Positions 43,545 to 52,937 of a stretch of 64,000 nucleotides of DNA are shown piece after piece. A model generated the notes under the pieces. The model was given only the letters and a program-made list of their open reading frames with translations. It made no database searches and had not been told where the DNA came from. The DNA is from Hyphomonas sp. (GTDB lineage Bacteria; Pseudomonadota; Alphaproteobacteria; Caulobacterales; Hyphomonadaceae): contig WGNP01000012.1 in assembly GCA_016124495.1 (NCBI GenBank), positions 18,363-82,362 of the forward strand. Direction: 5' to 3'. The translations under genes were made by a program, and so were the position numbers. The stretch's first letter is position 1. Every line of letters begins with the position of its first letter.

Positions 43545-44349
43545 TCAGGCCAACGTGATTTCCTGTTTCGGGCGCGCGGCCATGTTGAGGGCTTGCGCCG
43601 GGCAGGCGGGGCGTCCGAAATGATATCCCTGCAGCTCGTTGCAGCCAGCCAACTCAAGCATTTTCGCAAGCCGTTCGCCCTCGACACCTTCGGCCACGAC
43701 GCGCAGGTCAAGGCCCTTTGCCAATTGAACGAGGCCGGAGATCAGGTGCCCGGCCTTCTGTTCGGGCTGGACGCGTTTCGTCAGTGAGCGGTTGATCTTG
43801 ACGCAGGTGAAGCCGTAGAATTGCAGACAGGCGAGGCTGGTGAAGCCGCAGCCGGAATCATCACGGGCAAATCCGGCGCCGATCGCGCGCCTTGCGCGGT
43901 CCGGGGCAAGCCCCGCGGTGTCCAGTCCGAGCCTAACCTGTCGCTCGAAGTCCTGATGGCTGAACCGGACCGGCGGGACGGCCGGGCGAGCGCACGAGCG
44001 CTTCGACGCCCACCGTCGTGAAATCCTGCGCATCGACGAGGGGCGGGTGGACCACATCGAATTCATTCCGGCCGAGGCCGCTGGCGATCCCGCGCTCGAT
44101 CTGGCGGCGCAGGATGCGTCCTTCTTCGAGAGAAGACCCATAGGCCTGGCTGCCGCCTTTGCCATTCGCCCTGACCGCATACTTGGCCGTCTCGGCGCGG
44201 CGCAGCAGTTCAAACGGGCCGTTCGTATCGGCCTCGGCAACCGCGATGCCGATGCGCGCGTCGACCTGCAGGCAACGCCCTCTGATCTTGACCGGCGGGG
44301 TGAGCCGCCTCAGCGCCTGCTCGGCACATTCGCCCGTGGTTGCCGCGGC
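43545..44349 (-). pseudogene. Decayed GGDEF-EAL protein
   Basis: Remnant of a cyclic-di-GMP enzyme. One minus frame from 44349 reads the end of a GGDEF domain (VDARIGIAVAEADTNG, LLRRAETAKYAVRANGKGG) and the start of an EAL domain (EFDVVHPPLVDAQDF, VGVEALVRSPGRP). It ends at a stop near 43935. Another frame then carries the EAL C-terminus (SLACLQFYGFTCVKINRSLT, LRVVAEGVEGERLAKMLELA). About 100 EAL residues, including the EITE and complete DDFGTG motifs (here DDSGCG), are missing or damaged. The 5' end is cut exactly at the dnaJ stop. Two frames plus deletions make it non-functional. Confidence 0.75.
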
Positions 44350-45516
44350 CTAGCTCGGGTGCTTCTCGTCGCCGTCGTGGCCGCCCCAGAAGCGCTTGAT
44401 GCGGCCGAGAAACCCTTCGCTTTCGGGGTGGCAGTCCGAACCCGTGCAGTCGCAGAACTGGCGCAGCAGTTCCTTCTGCCGGGCCGTCAGGTTCTGCGGG
44501 GTCTCGACGAACATCTCGACATACAGGTCGCCCTGGGGGTTGCCCTGGCGCACGCTGGGCATGCCCTTGCCGCGCAGGCGTAGCTTGCGCCCCGTTTGGG
44601 CGCCCTCAGGAATGGCGACCCGGGCGCGGCCGCCGTCGATGGTCGGGATCTCGATCTCGCCGCCGAGCGCAGCGGTCGCCATCGGCACCGGCGCGCGGCA
44701 ATAGAGGTTCGGGCCGTCGCGCTCGAAGATGTCGTGTTCGACGACTTCGACGAAGATATAGAGGTCACCCTTCGGGCCACCGGCGGTACCGGCCTCCCCC
44801 TCGCTGGTCAGACGGATGCGCATGCCGCTTTCGACCCCGGCCGGGATCTTGACCGATATCTTGCGCTCTTCCTTCACCTGTCCGTGGCCGCCGCAGGTCT
44901 TGCACGGTTTGCGGATGACGGTGCCGCGGCCCTGGCAGATATGGCAGGTGCGCTCCATCGTGAAGAAGCCCTGCTGGGCCCGCACGCGGCCATGGCCGGC
45001 GCAGGTTTCACAGGTTTCCGGCTTGGTGCCGGAGGCGGCGCCGGTCGCGTCGCAGGGTTTGCACGGCACGGCCTGGGGCACGTGGATGGCTTCGTCCTTG
45101 CCGAAATAGGCCTCGGCGAGGGTGATCTCGAGGTCGTAGCGCAGATCGGCGCCGCGTTGCGGGCCGCCGCGCTTGCGGCCATTGGCGAAGCCGCCGGCAC
45201 CGCCGAACACCTGGCTGAACAGGTCCTGGAAAATGTCTTCGGGATTGACGCCCTGGCCGAACGGGCTGCCGCCCGGGGCGCCGCCGCCATTCTCGAAGGC
45301 AGCATGGCCGAACCGGTCATAGGCGGCACGTTTCTGCGCGTCCGACAGAACGGAATAGGCCTCTCCGACTTCCTTGAACTTCTCCTCGGCGGCCTTGTCG
45401 CCGGGATTCTGGTCCGGGTGGAATTTCATGGCCAGCTTGCGATAGGCCGATTTAAGGGCCTTCTCGTCGGCACCGCGTTCCACACCGAGAACGTCGTAAT
45501 AGTCGCGCTTACTCAT
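44350..45516 (-). CDS. dnaJ: Chaperone protein DnaJ
   Basis: 388-residue type I J-protein that stimulates DnaK. The J-domain has HPD in [13 protein letters not shown] Gly/Phe-rich linker follows, then four CxxCxGxG zinc repeats ([32 protein letters not shown]) and the two client-binding barrels. dnaK is not beside it here. The normal stop lies at 44350-44352, and dead GGDEF-EAL sequence follows immediately. Confidence 0.97.
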   Translation of the reverse strand: MSKRDYYDVLGVERGADEKALKSAYRKLAMKFHPDQNPGDKAAEEKFKEVGEAYSVLSDAQKRAAYDRFGHAAFENGGGAPGGSPFGQGVNPEDIFQDLFSQVFGGAGGFANGRKRGGPQRGADLRYDLEITLAEAYFGKDEAIHVPQAVPCKPCDATGAASGTKPETCETCAGHGRVRAQQGFFTMERTCHICQGRGTVIRKPCKTCGGHGQVKEERKISVKIPAGVESGMRIRLTSEGEAGTAGGPKGDLYIFVEVVEHDIFERDGPNLYCRAPVPMATAALGGEIEIPTIDGGRARVAIPEGAQTGRKLRLRGKGMPSVRQGNPQGDLYVEMFVETPQNLTARQKELLRQFCDCTGSDCHPESEGFLGRIKRFWGGHDGDEKHPS

Positions 45517-45614
45517 AAAGTCGCCGCCAAACCGGAATCGTGTGCCCTGAAGCGGGTGATTTGGGGCGTGTCGGTATTGACCGCAAGGGCCTTCCTTCAG
45601 GCCCGCAGCGCCGA

Positions 45615-46907
45615 TCAGCTACCGCCGGGAGGAAATCTGGTAACCCCATCCTCGACGACCGAGGCACCGGAGCCGCTGATCTGCTTGACCGCGAGGCCCC
45701 GCTCGGAGGTGCCATCAAGGCGGAAACGGAACAGGCCGTTTACCCCCATGAAGCCGTCCGGATCGGTTACACCGCCATGCTTCATGTTGTTTACGGCAGC
45801 GAGGGTAATGGCCAGCGAGGCGGCGTCATAGGCGGCAGCCGCCAGGTCGGTCGGGGTGCGGCCATAGATGCGTTTGAAGGTGTCGTTGAAGTTGCCCAGG
45901 TTGTCCGGGTCGATCGCCGAGAACTGGGCGCCGGCAAGGGCTGGCTCACGCCAGATCGAGCTGTCGTCCCAGATGCTGGTGCCGAGGAAGCGGGTGCGCC
46001 CGGGATCGATGCCGTTGACGACGAGCAGCGGGGCGATCGAGAGCAGCTTGGTGCCGCGTTCCGGGATCAGCAGGCCGACCTGACTACGCTCGGACTTGAT
46101 CAGCCCGGCAATGCGGGAGACTTCGGGACTGGCGCTTTTGCTGGGATCGTAGAAGGCTGTGCCAAGCACGATCCAGCCATTCTCTGCGGCTTCGGCGCGC
46201 ATCGCCGTCTCGACCTGGCGGCCATAGGCGGTGTCCGGTCCGAGGAAGGCGAAGGTGCGCGTACCGCGGCTGGCAGCGTAGCCCATGATGCGGACGACTT
46301 CTTCCTCCGGCATCACCGAGGCGAGATAGCTGCCGCCCCCGGCGACCGTGCGGTCATTCGAGAAGGCAATGACGGGAATGGATTTGCGCAGGGCCACGTC
46401 TTTCACCGCCGGCACTTCGGTGCCGAACAGCGGGCCGAGGATGATGTCAGCGCCCTCGTCGAGCGCCTCGTCGGCGCGCGCTTCGGCGGTGGAGGAGCGC
46501 CCGGCCGTGTCCTTCGGCAGGAGCAGGAAATCGGTGCCGCCATTTTCGAACAGCGCCAGTTCGATACCGGCGAGCATCGCTTCGGCTTCGGCGCGCACCT
46601 GCGCGTTGGGGTGCGAGAATGGCAGCAGCACGGCGGCGCGTTTGACCTCCTTGCCGGCCATGAAGCCCGGCGTCAGGCCGCCGTCCCCGCGCACGAACCC
46701 GTTCAGGGCCTCGTCGGTGGTTTCCGCCGACGGCCCGATCACTTCTCCGGTGACCGGATCGACACGCGGCTGGCCGGAGCCGATCGACACCGGCGGCCGG
46801 GTCGGCGCGGTGGCGCAGGCGGTGGCCATCAGCAGCGAAGCCAGCACGAGGCCGAGCCGCGGGCTTGGCGCCTTGAGGTTCCTGAGCAATGGTGAGCGCG
46901 ATGTCAT
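45615..46907 (-). CDS. LpoA-like penicillin-binding protein activator lipoprotein
   Basis: 430-residue periplasmic lipoprotein with a lipobox ATAC at residues 28-31 and a periplasmic-binding-protein type 1 fold ([20 protein letters not shown] to the C-terminus). The family contains LpoA, which activates PBP1A, and branched-chain amino acid binders; the rsmI/yraN neighbourhood favours the PBP-activator class. The ATG at 46905-46907 overlaps the rsmI start on the other strand by 19 bases. An internal TTG at 46889 is an alternative. A class A PBP lies 2.6 kb away at 49481. Confidence 0.82.
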   Translation of the reverse strand: MTSRSPLLRNLKAPSPRLGLVLASLLMATACATAPTRPPVSIGSGQPRVDPVTGEVIGPSAETTDEALNGFVRGDGGLTPGFMAGKEVKRAAVLLPFSHPNAQVRAEAEAMLAGIELALFENGGTDFLLLPKDTAGRSSTAEARADEALDEGADIILGPLFGTEVPAVKDVALRKSIPVIAFSNDRTVAGGGSYLASVMPEEEVVRIMGYAASRGTRTFAFLGPDTAYGRQVETAMRAEAAENGWIVLGTAFYDPSKSASPEVSRIAGLIKSERSQVGLLIPERGTKLLSIAPLLVVNGIDPGRTRFLGTSIWDDSSIWREPALAGAQFSAIDPDNLGNFNDTFKRIYGRTPTDLAAAAYDAASLAITLAAVNNMKHGGVTDPDGFMGVNGLFRFRLDGTSERGLAVKQISGSGASVVEDGVTRFPPGGS

Positions 46908-47830
46908 CTTCTGATCCTTCTGGCGCCGATGCGATTCCCGACACCGGCGAGTCTATTGGGGCGCCGCGCGGCGGGCAACCGCCCGTGGCTGTAGCGCCGG
47001 GACTTTATGTTGTCTCCACACCGATCGGTAATCTGAGAGACATTACCTTGCGGGCGCTGGATATTCTGGGCGGGGTCGAGGAAGTGCTGGCGGAAGACAC
47101 GCGGGTAGCCTCAAAACTTTTGTCCGCTTACGGCGTTAAAGCCCGGCTCAGCTCTTACCATGACCATAATGGGGCGGAACGGAGACCTGTTCTCCTGAAG
47201 CGGCTTGAGGCTGGCGGGCGGATAGCGCTGATATCGGATGCCGGCACACCCTTGGTCTCTGACCCCGGCTGGAAGCTGGTGCATGAGGCGCTGGAGCAGG
47301 GCATCAGGGTGTATCCCGTTCCGGGGGCGTCGGCGCTGCTGGCAGGACTTGTGGCGAGCGGCTTGCCGAGCGACCGGTTCCTGTTCGCCGGTTTCCTGCC
47401 GCCGAAATCCGGCGCGCGCCGCACCGAGATCGAAAGCCTGAAACAGGTGCCTGCCACACTGGTCTTCTATGAAAGCGGGCCGCGGCTGGCCGGTTCGCTG
47501 GCGGATCTTGCCGCCGTGCTGGGCGAGCGGGACTGCGCGGTGGCGCGCGAGATGACCAAGCTGTTCGAGGAAACGCGGCGGGGCACGCTGGCCGGGCTTG
47601 CTGCGCACTATGAAGAGGCAGGGCCTCCGCGCGGCGAGATCGTGCTGCTGGTCGGCCCGCCGAGGCAAGTCTCGGCGACGGCGGCGGATATCGATTCGGC
47701 GCTGCGCGTGGCGCTCGCCGAAATGCCGACCAAGGCGGCGGCGTCGGCTGTGGCGGAGGCGCTCGGCCTTGCGAAACGCGATGTCTACCAGCGCGCGTTG
47801 CAGCTGAAGGCGGGTGATGGGCAAACGTGA
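46889..47830 (+). CDS. rsmI: 16S rRNA 2'-O-methyltransferase RsmI
   Basis: 313-residue enzyme that methylates C1402 ribose of 16S rRNA. The tetrapyrrole-methylase-like core has [28 protein letters not shown] and [17 protein letters not shown]. The first ATG at 46889 lacks an obvious ribosome site, and a second in-frame ATG at 46901 has GGTGAGCG just before it. The N-terminal ~30 residues precede the domain, so either start is acceptable. It overlaps the divergent LpoA-like start and, downstream, yraN. Confidence 0.95.
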   Translation: MVSAMSSSDPSGADAIPDTGESIGAPRGGQPPVAVAPGLYVVSTPIGNLRDITLRALDILGGVEEVLAEDTRVASKLLSAYGVKARLSSYHDHNGAERRPVLLKRLEAGGRIALISDAGTPLVSDPGWKLVHEALEQGIRVYPVPGASALLAGLVASGLPSDRFLFAGFLPPKSGARRTEIESLKQVPATLVFYESGPRLAGSLADLAAVLGERDCAVAREMTKLFEETRRGTLAGLAAHYEEAGPPRGEIVLLVGPPRQVSATAADIDSALRVALAEMPTKAAASAVAEALGLAKRDVYQRALQLKAGDGQT

Positions 47831-48182
47831 GGCCGCCCAAGCGCGGGGCCGAAGGGCCGACGCGCTGGCGGCCTGGTGGCTGCGGGCGAAGGGCTACACA
47901 ATCCTGTCGCGGCGCGTGAGATTGCCGGTCGGCGAGATCGATCTTGTCGCGCGCAAGGGCGACGTGATCGCGTTCATCGAGGTGAAGGAACGCGCAACGC
48001 TCGACGATGCGCTCGGCTGCGTGACACCCACCGCCTGGCGGCGCATCGCACGGGCCGCCGAAAGCTGGATGGCGCAGCGGCCGAGGTTCAACGATTGCGG
48101 CTGGCGCTACGACATCATCGCCATCGCGCCGGGTTACTTGCCGTCTCACCTGAAGGACGCCTGGCGGCCTGGAATGGCGTGA
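47817..48182 (+). CDS. yraN: YraN family (UPF0102) endonuclease-like protein
   Basis: 121-residue UPF0102 protein with a restriction-endonuclease-like fold. The putative catalytic residues are in [20 protein letters not shown]. The family is usually adjacent to rsmI, as here; its reading frame overlaps the rsmI end by 14 bases. The ATG at 47817 is preferred to a GTG one codon earlier. The cellular role is not settled. Confidence 0.93.
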   Translation: MGKREAAQARGRRADALAAWWLRAKGYTILSRRVRLPVGEIDLVARKGDVIAFIEVKERATLDDALGCVTPTAWRRIARAAESWMAQRPRFNDCGWRYDIIAIAPGYLPSHLKDAWRPGMA

Positions 48183-48839
48183 GGGTCAGCAGCCGGGTTC
48201 GGACCTGGCTTTGAGGCGTTCGTCCTCCTGGCGTTCTGACTGCAGGTGTTCTTCCGGCGCGAAGGTGACTTCCCGGGAAGTCTTGTCCGGTCGGTAGCGC
48301 TTGATTGGCGGCTCAGCTTTAGCGACCTTGAGAATCTTTAACGCAACATCCTCGCCGGGCGCGAGGGTCCCTTTCAATAGCCTGACACCTTTATGAACAG
48401 TCGGTTCGCCGTCGCTGGCAACGCCGCCGATCGAATTCGTCGGTCGAGTTCAAACGGCTGGCGTCAGCCCCGAGTGCCTGCAGGCTCGCGTGCAAGACGG
48501 ACCAATCTTCAAAGCCGAATGCTCCGGCACGCTGGCCATGGATGGAAAGTTGGAAGGCGAGTATGCGCTGGTCTCCTGCGGCCGCTTCGCAGGTTTTGTC
48601 TGGTGCCCTCGAATTGCAAGCACCGATCCGCCTTCAGCTACCGGAGGCCAAGGATAGCTCCGGGCGTCAGATGCCCGGTGGGGCCGCGCGGCGCTGCAGC
48701 ATTTGGAAGGGATGCAGGTGTTTGCCCAAACCTGCCTCCCCGGGGCTGCAGGGCGCGCGCCTGAGGCCCGCAGTGGCGGATCGTATCGCGCCCAGCTGTT
48801 ATCTGGGCCGCTGCGACGACCGGACCTGCGCGCAGTGGT
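48183..48839. other. Decayed or gene-poor spacer
   Basis: No solid gene is present in these 657 bases. On the plus strand, a start-less open stretch from about 48394 to 48656 reads protein-like (IEFVGRVQTAGVSPECLQAR then GTLAMDGKLEGEYALVSCGR). Another plus frame near 48755-48840 contains APSCYLGRCDDRTCAQWF. The minus strand holds a small open frame described separately. These pieces look like fragments of one or more degraded genes. Confidence 0.4.
48186..48377 (-). CDS. Possible small protein (TTG start)
   Basis: A 63-residue frame from a TTG at 48375-48377 reads KGTLAPGEDVALKILKVAKA and ends AEEHLQ-like charged sequence with a Cys C-terminus (ARSEPGC). The frame is open 60 bases further upstream without a better start. 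The composition is hydrophilic and plausible, but no family is recognised, so it may be part of the decayed spacer rather than a live gene. Confidence 0.25.
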   Translation of the reverse strand: MKGTLAPGEDVALKILKVAKAEPPIKRYRPDKTSREVTFAPEEHLQSERQEDERLKARSEPGC

Positions 48840-49289
48840 TCAGGGCGCGGGCGGGGCTTCCTGGATCGAGACGATGTAGCTCAGCAGCACGTCCATGCCG
48901 AGGTCGCCGAAGACGAAGTCGGGCATGTCTTCGTGGCCGACATGGATGCCGGAGCGGAAGTCTTCGGCGAGGGATTCGGGCGGGTAATAGGAGAGCACGT
49001 AGCGCAGCGGCGGCGCGTCGGCGCGCAGGCTGTCACCTGTGTCGAGCCCGTGGCAGTTCGAGCAGTGCGTGACGGCGATCTCGCGGCCATCAGCGATGGA
49101 ATCGGCGTCCGCGGGAATGCCGAGGGCGGCGGCATCGATCACCGGCGCGGTGGGGGCAGGGACCGCGGCGGGCGCATCCGGCTGGGCCGTCACTTCGGCG
49201 GCTACGGCGGCGGGAGTGTCGTCCGCACGGTTGCAGCCCGCCATGAAGGTGAGGCCAGCGGCGGCGAGCGCATAAACCAGATATCGCAT
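48840..49289 (-). CDS. Lipoprotein cytochrome c
   Basis: 149-residue exported c-type cytochrome. The lipobox FMAGC is at residues 15-19, and a Pro/Ala-rich linker follows. One haem-binding CSNCH motif is in THCSNCHGLDTGD, with a likely axial Met in GHEDMPDFVFG. The ATG at 49289 has GGGAGA upstream and gives a normal signal peptide; the longer open frame does not. It is probably a small electron carrier at the membrane. The partner oxidase is not in the window. Confidence 0.88.
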   Translation of the reverse strand: MRYLVYALAAAGLTFMAGCNRADDTPAAVAAEVTAQPDAPAAVPAPTAPVIDAAALGIPADADSIADGREIAVTHCSNCHGLDTGDSLRADAPPLRYVLSYYPPESLAEDFRSGIHVGHEDMPDFVFGDLGMDVLLSYIVSIQEAPPAP

Positions 49290-49480
49290 GTGTCTGTCTC
49301 CCGGAGGCCCAGAATCGGGCATAGCCACTGAACCAACTCTAGCATGGATGCGGCCGCGCGGCGCTAGGGGAGTCTCCTTATCGGCGTGGCCGGATGCCTT
49401 CACCCTGCCGTAATCTTCCTCGTATTAGGCTCGTGCTTCACGACGGGTTCAGCCAGAAATCCCGAGAACGCCCGGCAGAC

Positions 49481-51496
49481 ATGACCAACCAGTTTCCGAC
49501 ACCTCCCCAGATGCCCCGCATCGTGCGCGTTCCGGCGCCTGCCTTCCTGCGCCGGCAGAGCCCTGCGGTGCGCTATATGCTGATGGCGGTGGCGGCGATC
49601 GTGCTGCTGGGCGGGCTGTGGGCGGCGTGGAAATGGCACAGCCTGCACAATGGTATGCCGAGACTGCCGTCCGACATTTCCGAACTCTGGCACGCCAACC
49701 GTGAACCGGCGATCGAGTTCGTCGACGCGAATGGCAAGACGCTGGCCGTGAAGGGCCCGCGCTATGGCCGGGCCATAGACGTGAAGGATTTGCCGCGCCA
49801 CGTGTCGCAGGCCTTCCTCGCCGCCGAGGACAAGCGCTTCTATCAGCATGACGGCGCCAACGAGGCGGCGATTGCGCGGGCAACTTTTTCGAACGTCGCC
49901 GCCGGCGAGACGGTCTCCGGCGCCTCGACGATTACCCAGCAGCTGGTGAAGAACCTGGTGCTGCATTCCGGCCAGACGATGCAGCGCAAGGCGCAGGAAA
50001 TCACGCTCGCCCGCCAGCTCGAAAAGCGGCTGACCAAGGATGAGATCCTGAGCCTGTACCTTAACCGGGTGTATTTCGGCTCGGGCCTCTACGGAATTGA
50101 CGCGGCCTCGCGCTTTTATTTTGGCAAGCCGCCGGAGCAGATGACCATTCCGGAAGCCGCGCTGCTGGCGGCGCTGCCCAAGGCGCCGTCGAAGCTGAAC
50201 CTGCGCGACAACCTCCCCGGGGCAAAAGACCGCCAAGGCTATGTGCTGCGCGAGATGCGGGCTGAGCGGTTCATCACGCGCGAGGAAGAGAAGGCGGCGC
50301 TGGAGGCGGAGATCACGATCATCAAGCCGCCGGTGTATGACCCCGAACTCGGCTATGTGCTGGATGTCGCAACCGAGCGGCTGGCCGCTGTGTTGCCGCG
50401 TATGCCGGGCGACGCCGTGGTGACGCTGACGATTGATCCGGAGCTGCAGGCCCGCGTACAGGCGCGCGTGACCGAGAGGCTGGCGAAGGATGGCCCGGCG
50501 CTGAAGGCGACGCAGGCCGCCGCGCTGATCCTTGGCAAGGATGGCCGCGTTGTCGCGATGGCGGGCGGCACCGATTACAAGGCCTCGCCGTTCAACCGCG
50601 TGACGCAGGCCAAGCGCCAGCCGGGCTCCAGCTTCAAGCCGTTCGTTTACGCCCTCGCTCTCGAAGACGGCTATTCGCCGTATGATGTGTTCAACGACCG
50701 CCCGATCAGCATCGGAAAGTGGAGGCCTGTGAACTATAATGGCGAGTATATCGGGCCGATGACGCTGAGCGAGGCGCTGACGCGCTCGACGAATACGATT
50801 GCGGCCGAGCTTGGCAACGAGTCCAATCCCGAGCGGGTGGCGGAACTGGCCAGGCGCTTCGGCATCAAGAGCACGATGCAGCCTTATCCCTCGCTCGCCC
50901 TTGGCAGCCAGGAAGTAAGCCTCTGGGAGATCACGGGCGCGTATGGCGTGTTCCAGACCGGCGGGCGACGGATGGAGCCCTACATCATCGCCAGGGTGGC
51001 GGATACGCGCGGCAATGTCCTGTTCGAACAGCCGGCAGCGGAGGCCGAACGAGTGTATGCGGAGGATTATTCCGCCGACATGAACGCCATGCTGACGCGC
51101 GTGGTGAATGCCTCTATCGGCACCGGGCAGAATGCGCGAATCAAGGACTGGACGGTGGCCGGCAAGACCGGCACCAGCCAGGACTGGCGCGATGCCTGGT
51201 TCGTCGGCTTCACCTCGGCTTATGTGGGCGGCGTCTGGGTCGGCAATGACGATGACACGGCGATGCGACGGGTAACCGGCGGCGGCCTGCCGGCGGACAT
51301 CTGGTCGGACCTCATGGAGATGGCGCACGAGGGCAAGAAGCCTGCGCCGCTGTTTGGTTCGGATACGGCGCTGGTGCTGGATCCGGCCTCGGAAGACCGC
51401 ATCGCCTTCTACCGCGGCATGGCGCAGGCCTTTGCCAGCGCGGCGCCGGCGCGGGCGGCGAGTGGCGGCGGCGAGACAGTGCAGCAGGCCGAATAG
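49481..51496 (+). CDS. Class A penicillin-binding protein (transglycosylase/transpeptidase)
   Basis: 671-residue bifunctional peptidoglycan synthase. A single N-terminal helix (about 34-54) anchors it. The GT51 domain has AEDKRFYQHDGANEAAIARA and GASTITQQLVKNL; the transpeptidase has SSFK in KRQPGSSFKPFVYALALE, STN in ALTRSTNTIAAELG and KTG in VAGKTGTSQDW. The ATG at 49481 (MTNQFP) was chosen. The PBP-activator-like lipoprotein at 45615 may be its partner. The gene ends before a long spacer. Confidence 0.95.
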   Translation: MTNQFPTPPQMPRIVRVPAPAFLRRQSPAVRYMLMAVAAIVLLGGLWAAWKWHSLHNGMPRLPSDISELWHANREPAIEFVDANGKTLAVKGPRYGRAIDVKDLPRHVSQAFLAAEDKRFYQHDGANEAAIARATFSNVAAGETVSGASTITQQLVKNLVLHSGQTMQRKAQEITLARQLEKRLTKDEILSLYLNRVYFGSGLYGIDAASRFYFGKPPEQMTIPEAALLAALPKAPSKLNLRDNLPGAKDRQGYVLREMRAERFITREEEKAALEAEITIIKPPVYDPELGYVLDVATERLAAVLPRMPGDAVVTLTIDPELQARVQARVTERLAKDGPALKATQAAALILGKDGRVVAMAGGTDYKASPFNRVTQAKRQPGSSFKPFVYALALEDGYSPYDVFNDRPISIGKWRPVNYNGEYIGPMTLSEALTRSTNTIAAELGNESNPERVAELARRFGIKSTMQPYPSLALGSQEVSLWEITGAYGVFQTGGRRMEPYIIARVADTRGNVLFEQPAAEAERVYAEDYSADMNAMLTRVVNASIGTGQNARIKDWTVAGKTGTSQDWRDAWFVGFTSAYVGGVWVGNDDDTAMRRVTGGGLPADIWSDLMEMAHEGKKPAPLFGSDTALVLDPASEDRIAFYRGMAQAFASAAPARAASGGGETVQQAE

Positions 51497-51872
51497 GGGG
51501 CTTTGCCTCCACAAGCCGTCTCTTTGCCTCTCGTTGCTTATCGTTTTGCGTTCGTTTCTTACTCATTCCGTGTCGTTCTTTTTCTCGTTTATTCTCGTTC
51601 ATCCTCACTTTTTGTCGCGTTTGAGCCGCGGGGCCGTCCGGGGGGCGGAAGAGGTGCGATCATGCCCGGAGTATACGCCCGGCGCCGTGAGTGCAGGGCA
51701 GGTTTCCGGAAGTGTTTTATAGCGGCTTGATTTTGCTGGAGCGGCGTCGGCGGGGATGTAGGTGCAACTGTATGGCTGGCCTCCTTTTCCCCGAGGGAGA
51801 AGGGGCTCTTCAGGCGCTTCCTCCATTGAGCCATTCAGGCTAGCCTGCGGCAAACGCCGGGGAGGCAATGAC
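51497..51872. other. Gene-free spacer with pyrimidine-rich tract
   Basis: No gene is present in 376 bases. The tract 51520-51620 is pyrimidine-rich with GTGTCGTTC, TTTCTCG and TCCTCAC words. Further on are AGCGGCTTGA (51721-51730), TGTAGGTGCAA and TTCAGGCGCTT. The same or nearly the same words occur in the spacer at 6888-7343, in another order. A GGGGAGG ribosome site for nnrU lies at 51859-51865. Confidence 0.4.
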
Positions 51873-52454
51873 ATGATGTATCTGGTTCTGGGGCTTGTGA
51901 TCTTTTTCGGGACGCACCTGTTTTCGGCTTACCGGAGCCGGGAGCCGGGTAAGGACGTGCGGGTAAAGATGGGGCAGGGGCCATATATGGGGCTCTACAG
52001 TCTGCTGTCGCTGGCCGGGTTCGCCCTCATCGTCTGGGGGTATGGCGCGGCGCGGCCCGCGCCGATCCTGTATATGCCGCCGGCATTCCTGGCGCACATC
52101 AATCTCTTGCTGACGGCGTTCGCGATGATCTTCCTGGCGGCCGCCTATTTGCCGACGGGGCACATCAAGAAGGCGGTGAAGCATCCGATGCTTCTGGCGG
52201 TGAAGATCTGGGCGTTCGGGCACCTCCTGGCGAACGGCGAGCTGAACTCTGTGCTGCTGTTTGGCAGTTTCCTCGCTTACGGCGTGCTGGACCGGATCGC
52301 GGTGAAGAAGCGCGGCGACAATGGTCCGGGGCCGGACGCGGCGGTCAACATCATGGGCGATTTGGGCGCGGTGGTCGTTGGGCTCGGCGCCTATGCGGCG
52401 ATCCTGCTCTGGCTGCACCCGGTGCTGTTCGGCGTGCCGGCGTTACCGGGCTGA
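51873..52454 (+). CDS. NnrU family membrane protein
   Basis: 193-residue polytopic protein of the NnrU family, first described beside nitric-oxide/nitrite genes, but widespread in alphaproteobacteria outside denitrification. Five or six helices are predicted. Landmarks are IFFGTHLFSAYRSREPG and KHPMLLAVKIWAFGHLLANG with conserved His residues. MM at 51873 follows GGGGAGG. No nitrogen-oxide genes lie nearby. It converges on a small membrane protein gene. Confidence 0.88.
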   Translation: MMYLVLGLVIFFGTHLFSAYRSREPGKDVRVKMGQGPYMGLYSLLSLAGFALIVWGYGAARPAPILYMPPAFLAHINLLLTAFAMIFLAAAYLPTGHIKKAVKHPMLLAVKIWAFGHLLANGELNSVLLFGSFLAYGVLDRIAVKKRGDNGPGPDAAVNIMGDLGAVVVGLGAYAAILLWLHPVLFGVPALPG

Positions 52455-52466
52455 GGTCGCGCTTGC

Positions 52467-52482
52467 GAAACCATGTGGTTTC
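52467..52482. terminator. Possible bidirectional terminator
   Basis: GAAACCA and TGGTTTC form a 7-bp perfect inverted repeat with only 2 bases between, in the 26-base gap between the convergent nnrU-like gene and the next gene. Such a site could stop transcription in both directions, but the loop is very small and no T-run is present. Confidence 0.35.
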
Positions 52483-52879
52483 ACCTGCGGCGGAGACGGC
52501 GTCCAAGGGCCGGGGCGAGCGCCATCAGTGCGAGGCCGACGGGAAAGAGCGCGCCGCGCGTGAGGTCGTAGCCGGTGAGATAGTCGGCGAGGCTGAGGCG
52601 CATGAAGCCGAGAGCCATGGTGCTCTCGAAAGCGATCAGGACGGCGACGCCGAGGACGCCGATGGCGAGGGCGGGCGCGGTGGACCTGCCGCCGATCCAG
52701 ACGCCGAGGGCGCAGGCGGCGAGGGTGACCATCGGGAATTCGGCGAGGTGTCCCATCCGGTCGCCGAACGCGGGAATGAGGACGAGCTGGCGCAGGGCGC
52801 CGAAAGCAAAGCCGATTGCAAAGCCGAGGGCGCCGTAGAGGGCGCCCCAGGCGAGCAGGTTTCCGGGTTTGGGAAGCAT
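52481..52879 (-). CDS. Small membrane protein, function unknown
   Basis: 132-residue protein with about four hydrophobic helices (residues 9-30, 45-62, 65-84 and 105-122) and a C-terminal Arg cluster (GRRLRRR). Sequence such as LLAWGALYGALGFAIGFAFG is typical of transport or scaffold helices, but no family is recognised. The ATG at 52879 was chosen; the longer open frame is antisense to panB. It diverges from panB across 58 bases. Confidence 0.6.
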   Translation of the reverse strand: MLPKPGNLLAWGALYGALGFAIGFAFGALRQLVLIPAFGDRMGHLAEFPMVTLAACALGVWIGGRSTAPALAIGVLGVAVLIAFESTMALGFMRLSLADYLTGYDLTRGALFPVGLALMALAPALGRRLRRR

Positions 52880-52937
52880 GGCGGTTAACCTTCCTGTTTC
52901 CTTGCGGGCGGCGCCCGGGCGGGCTAATCGCTGGCCC

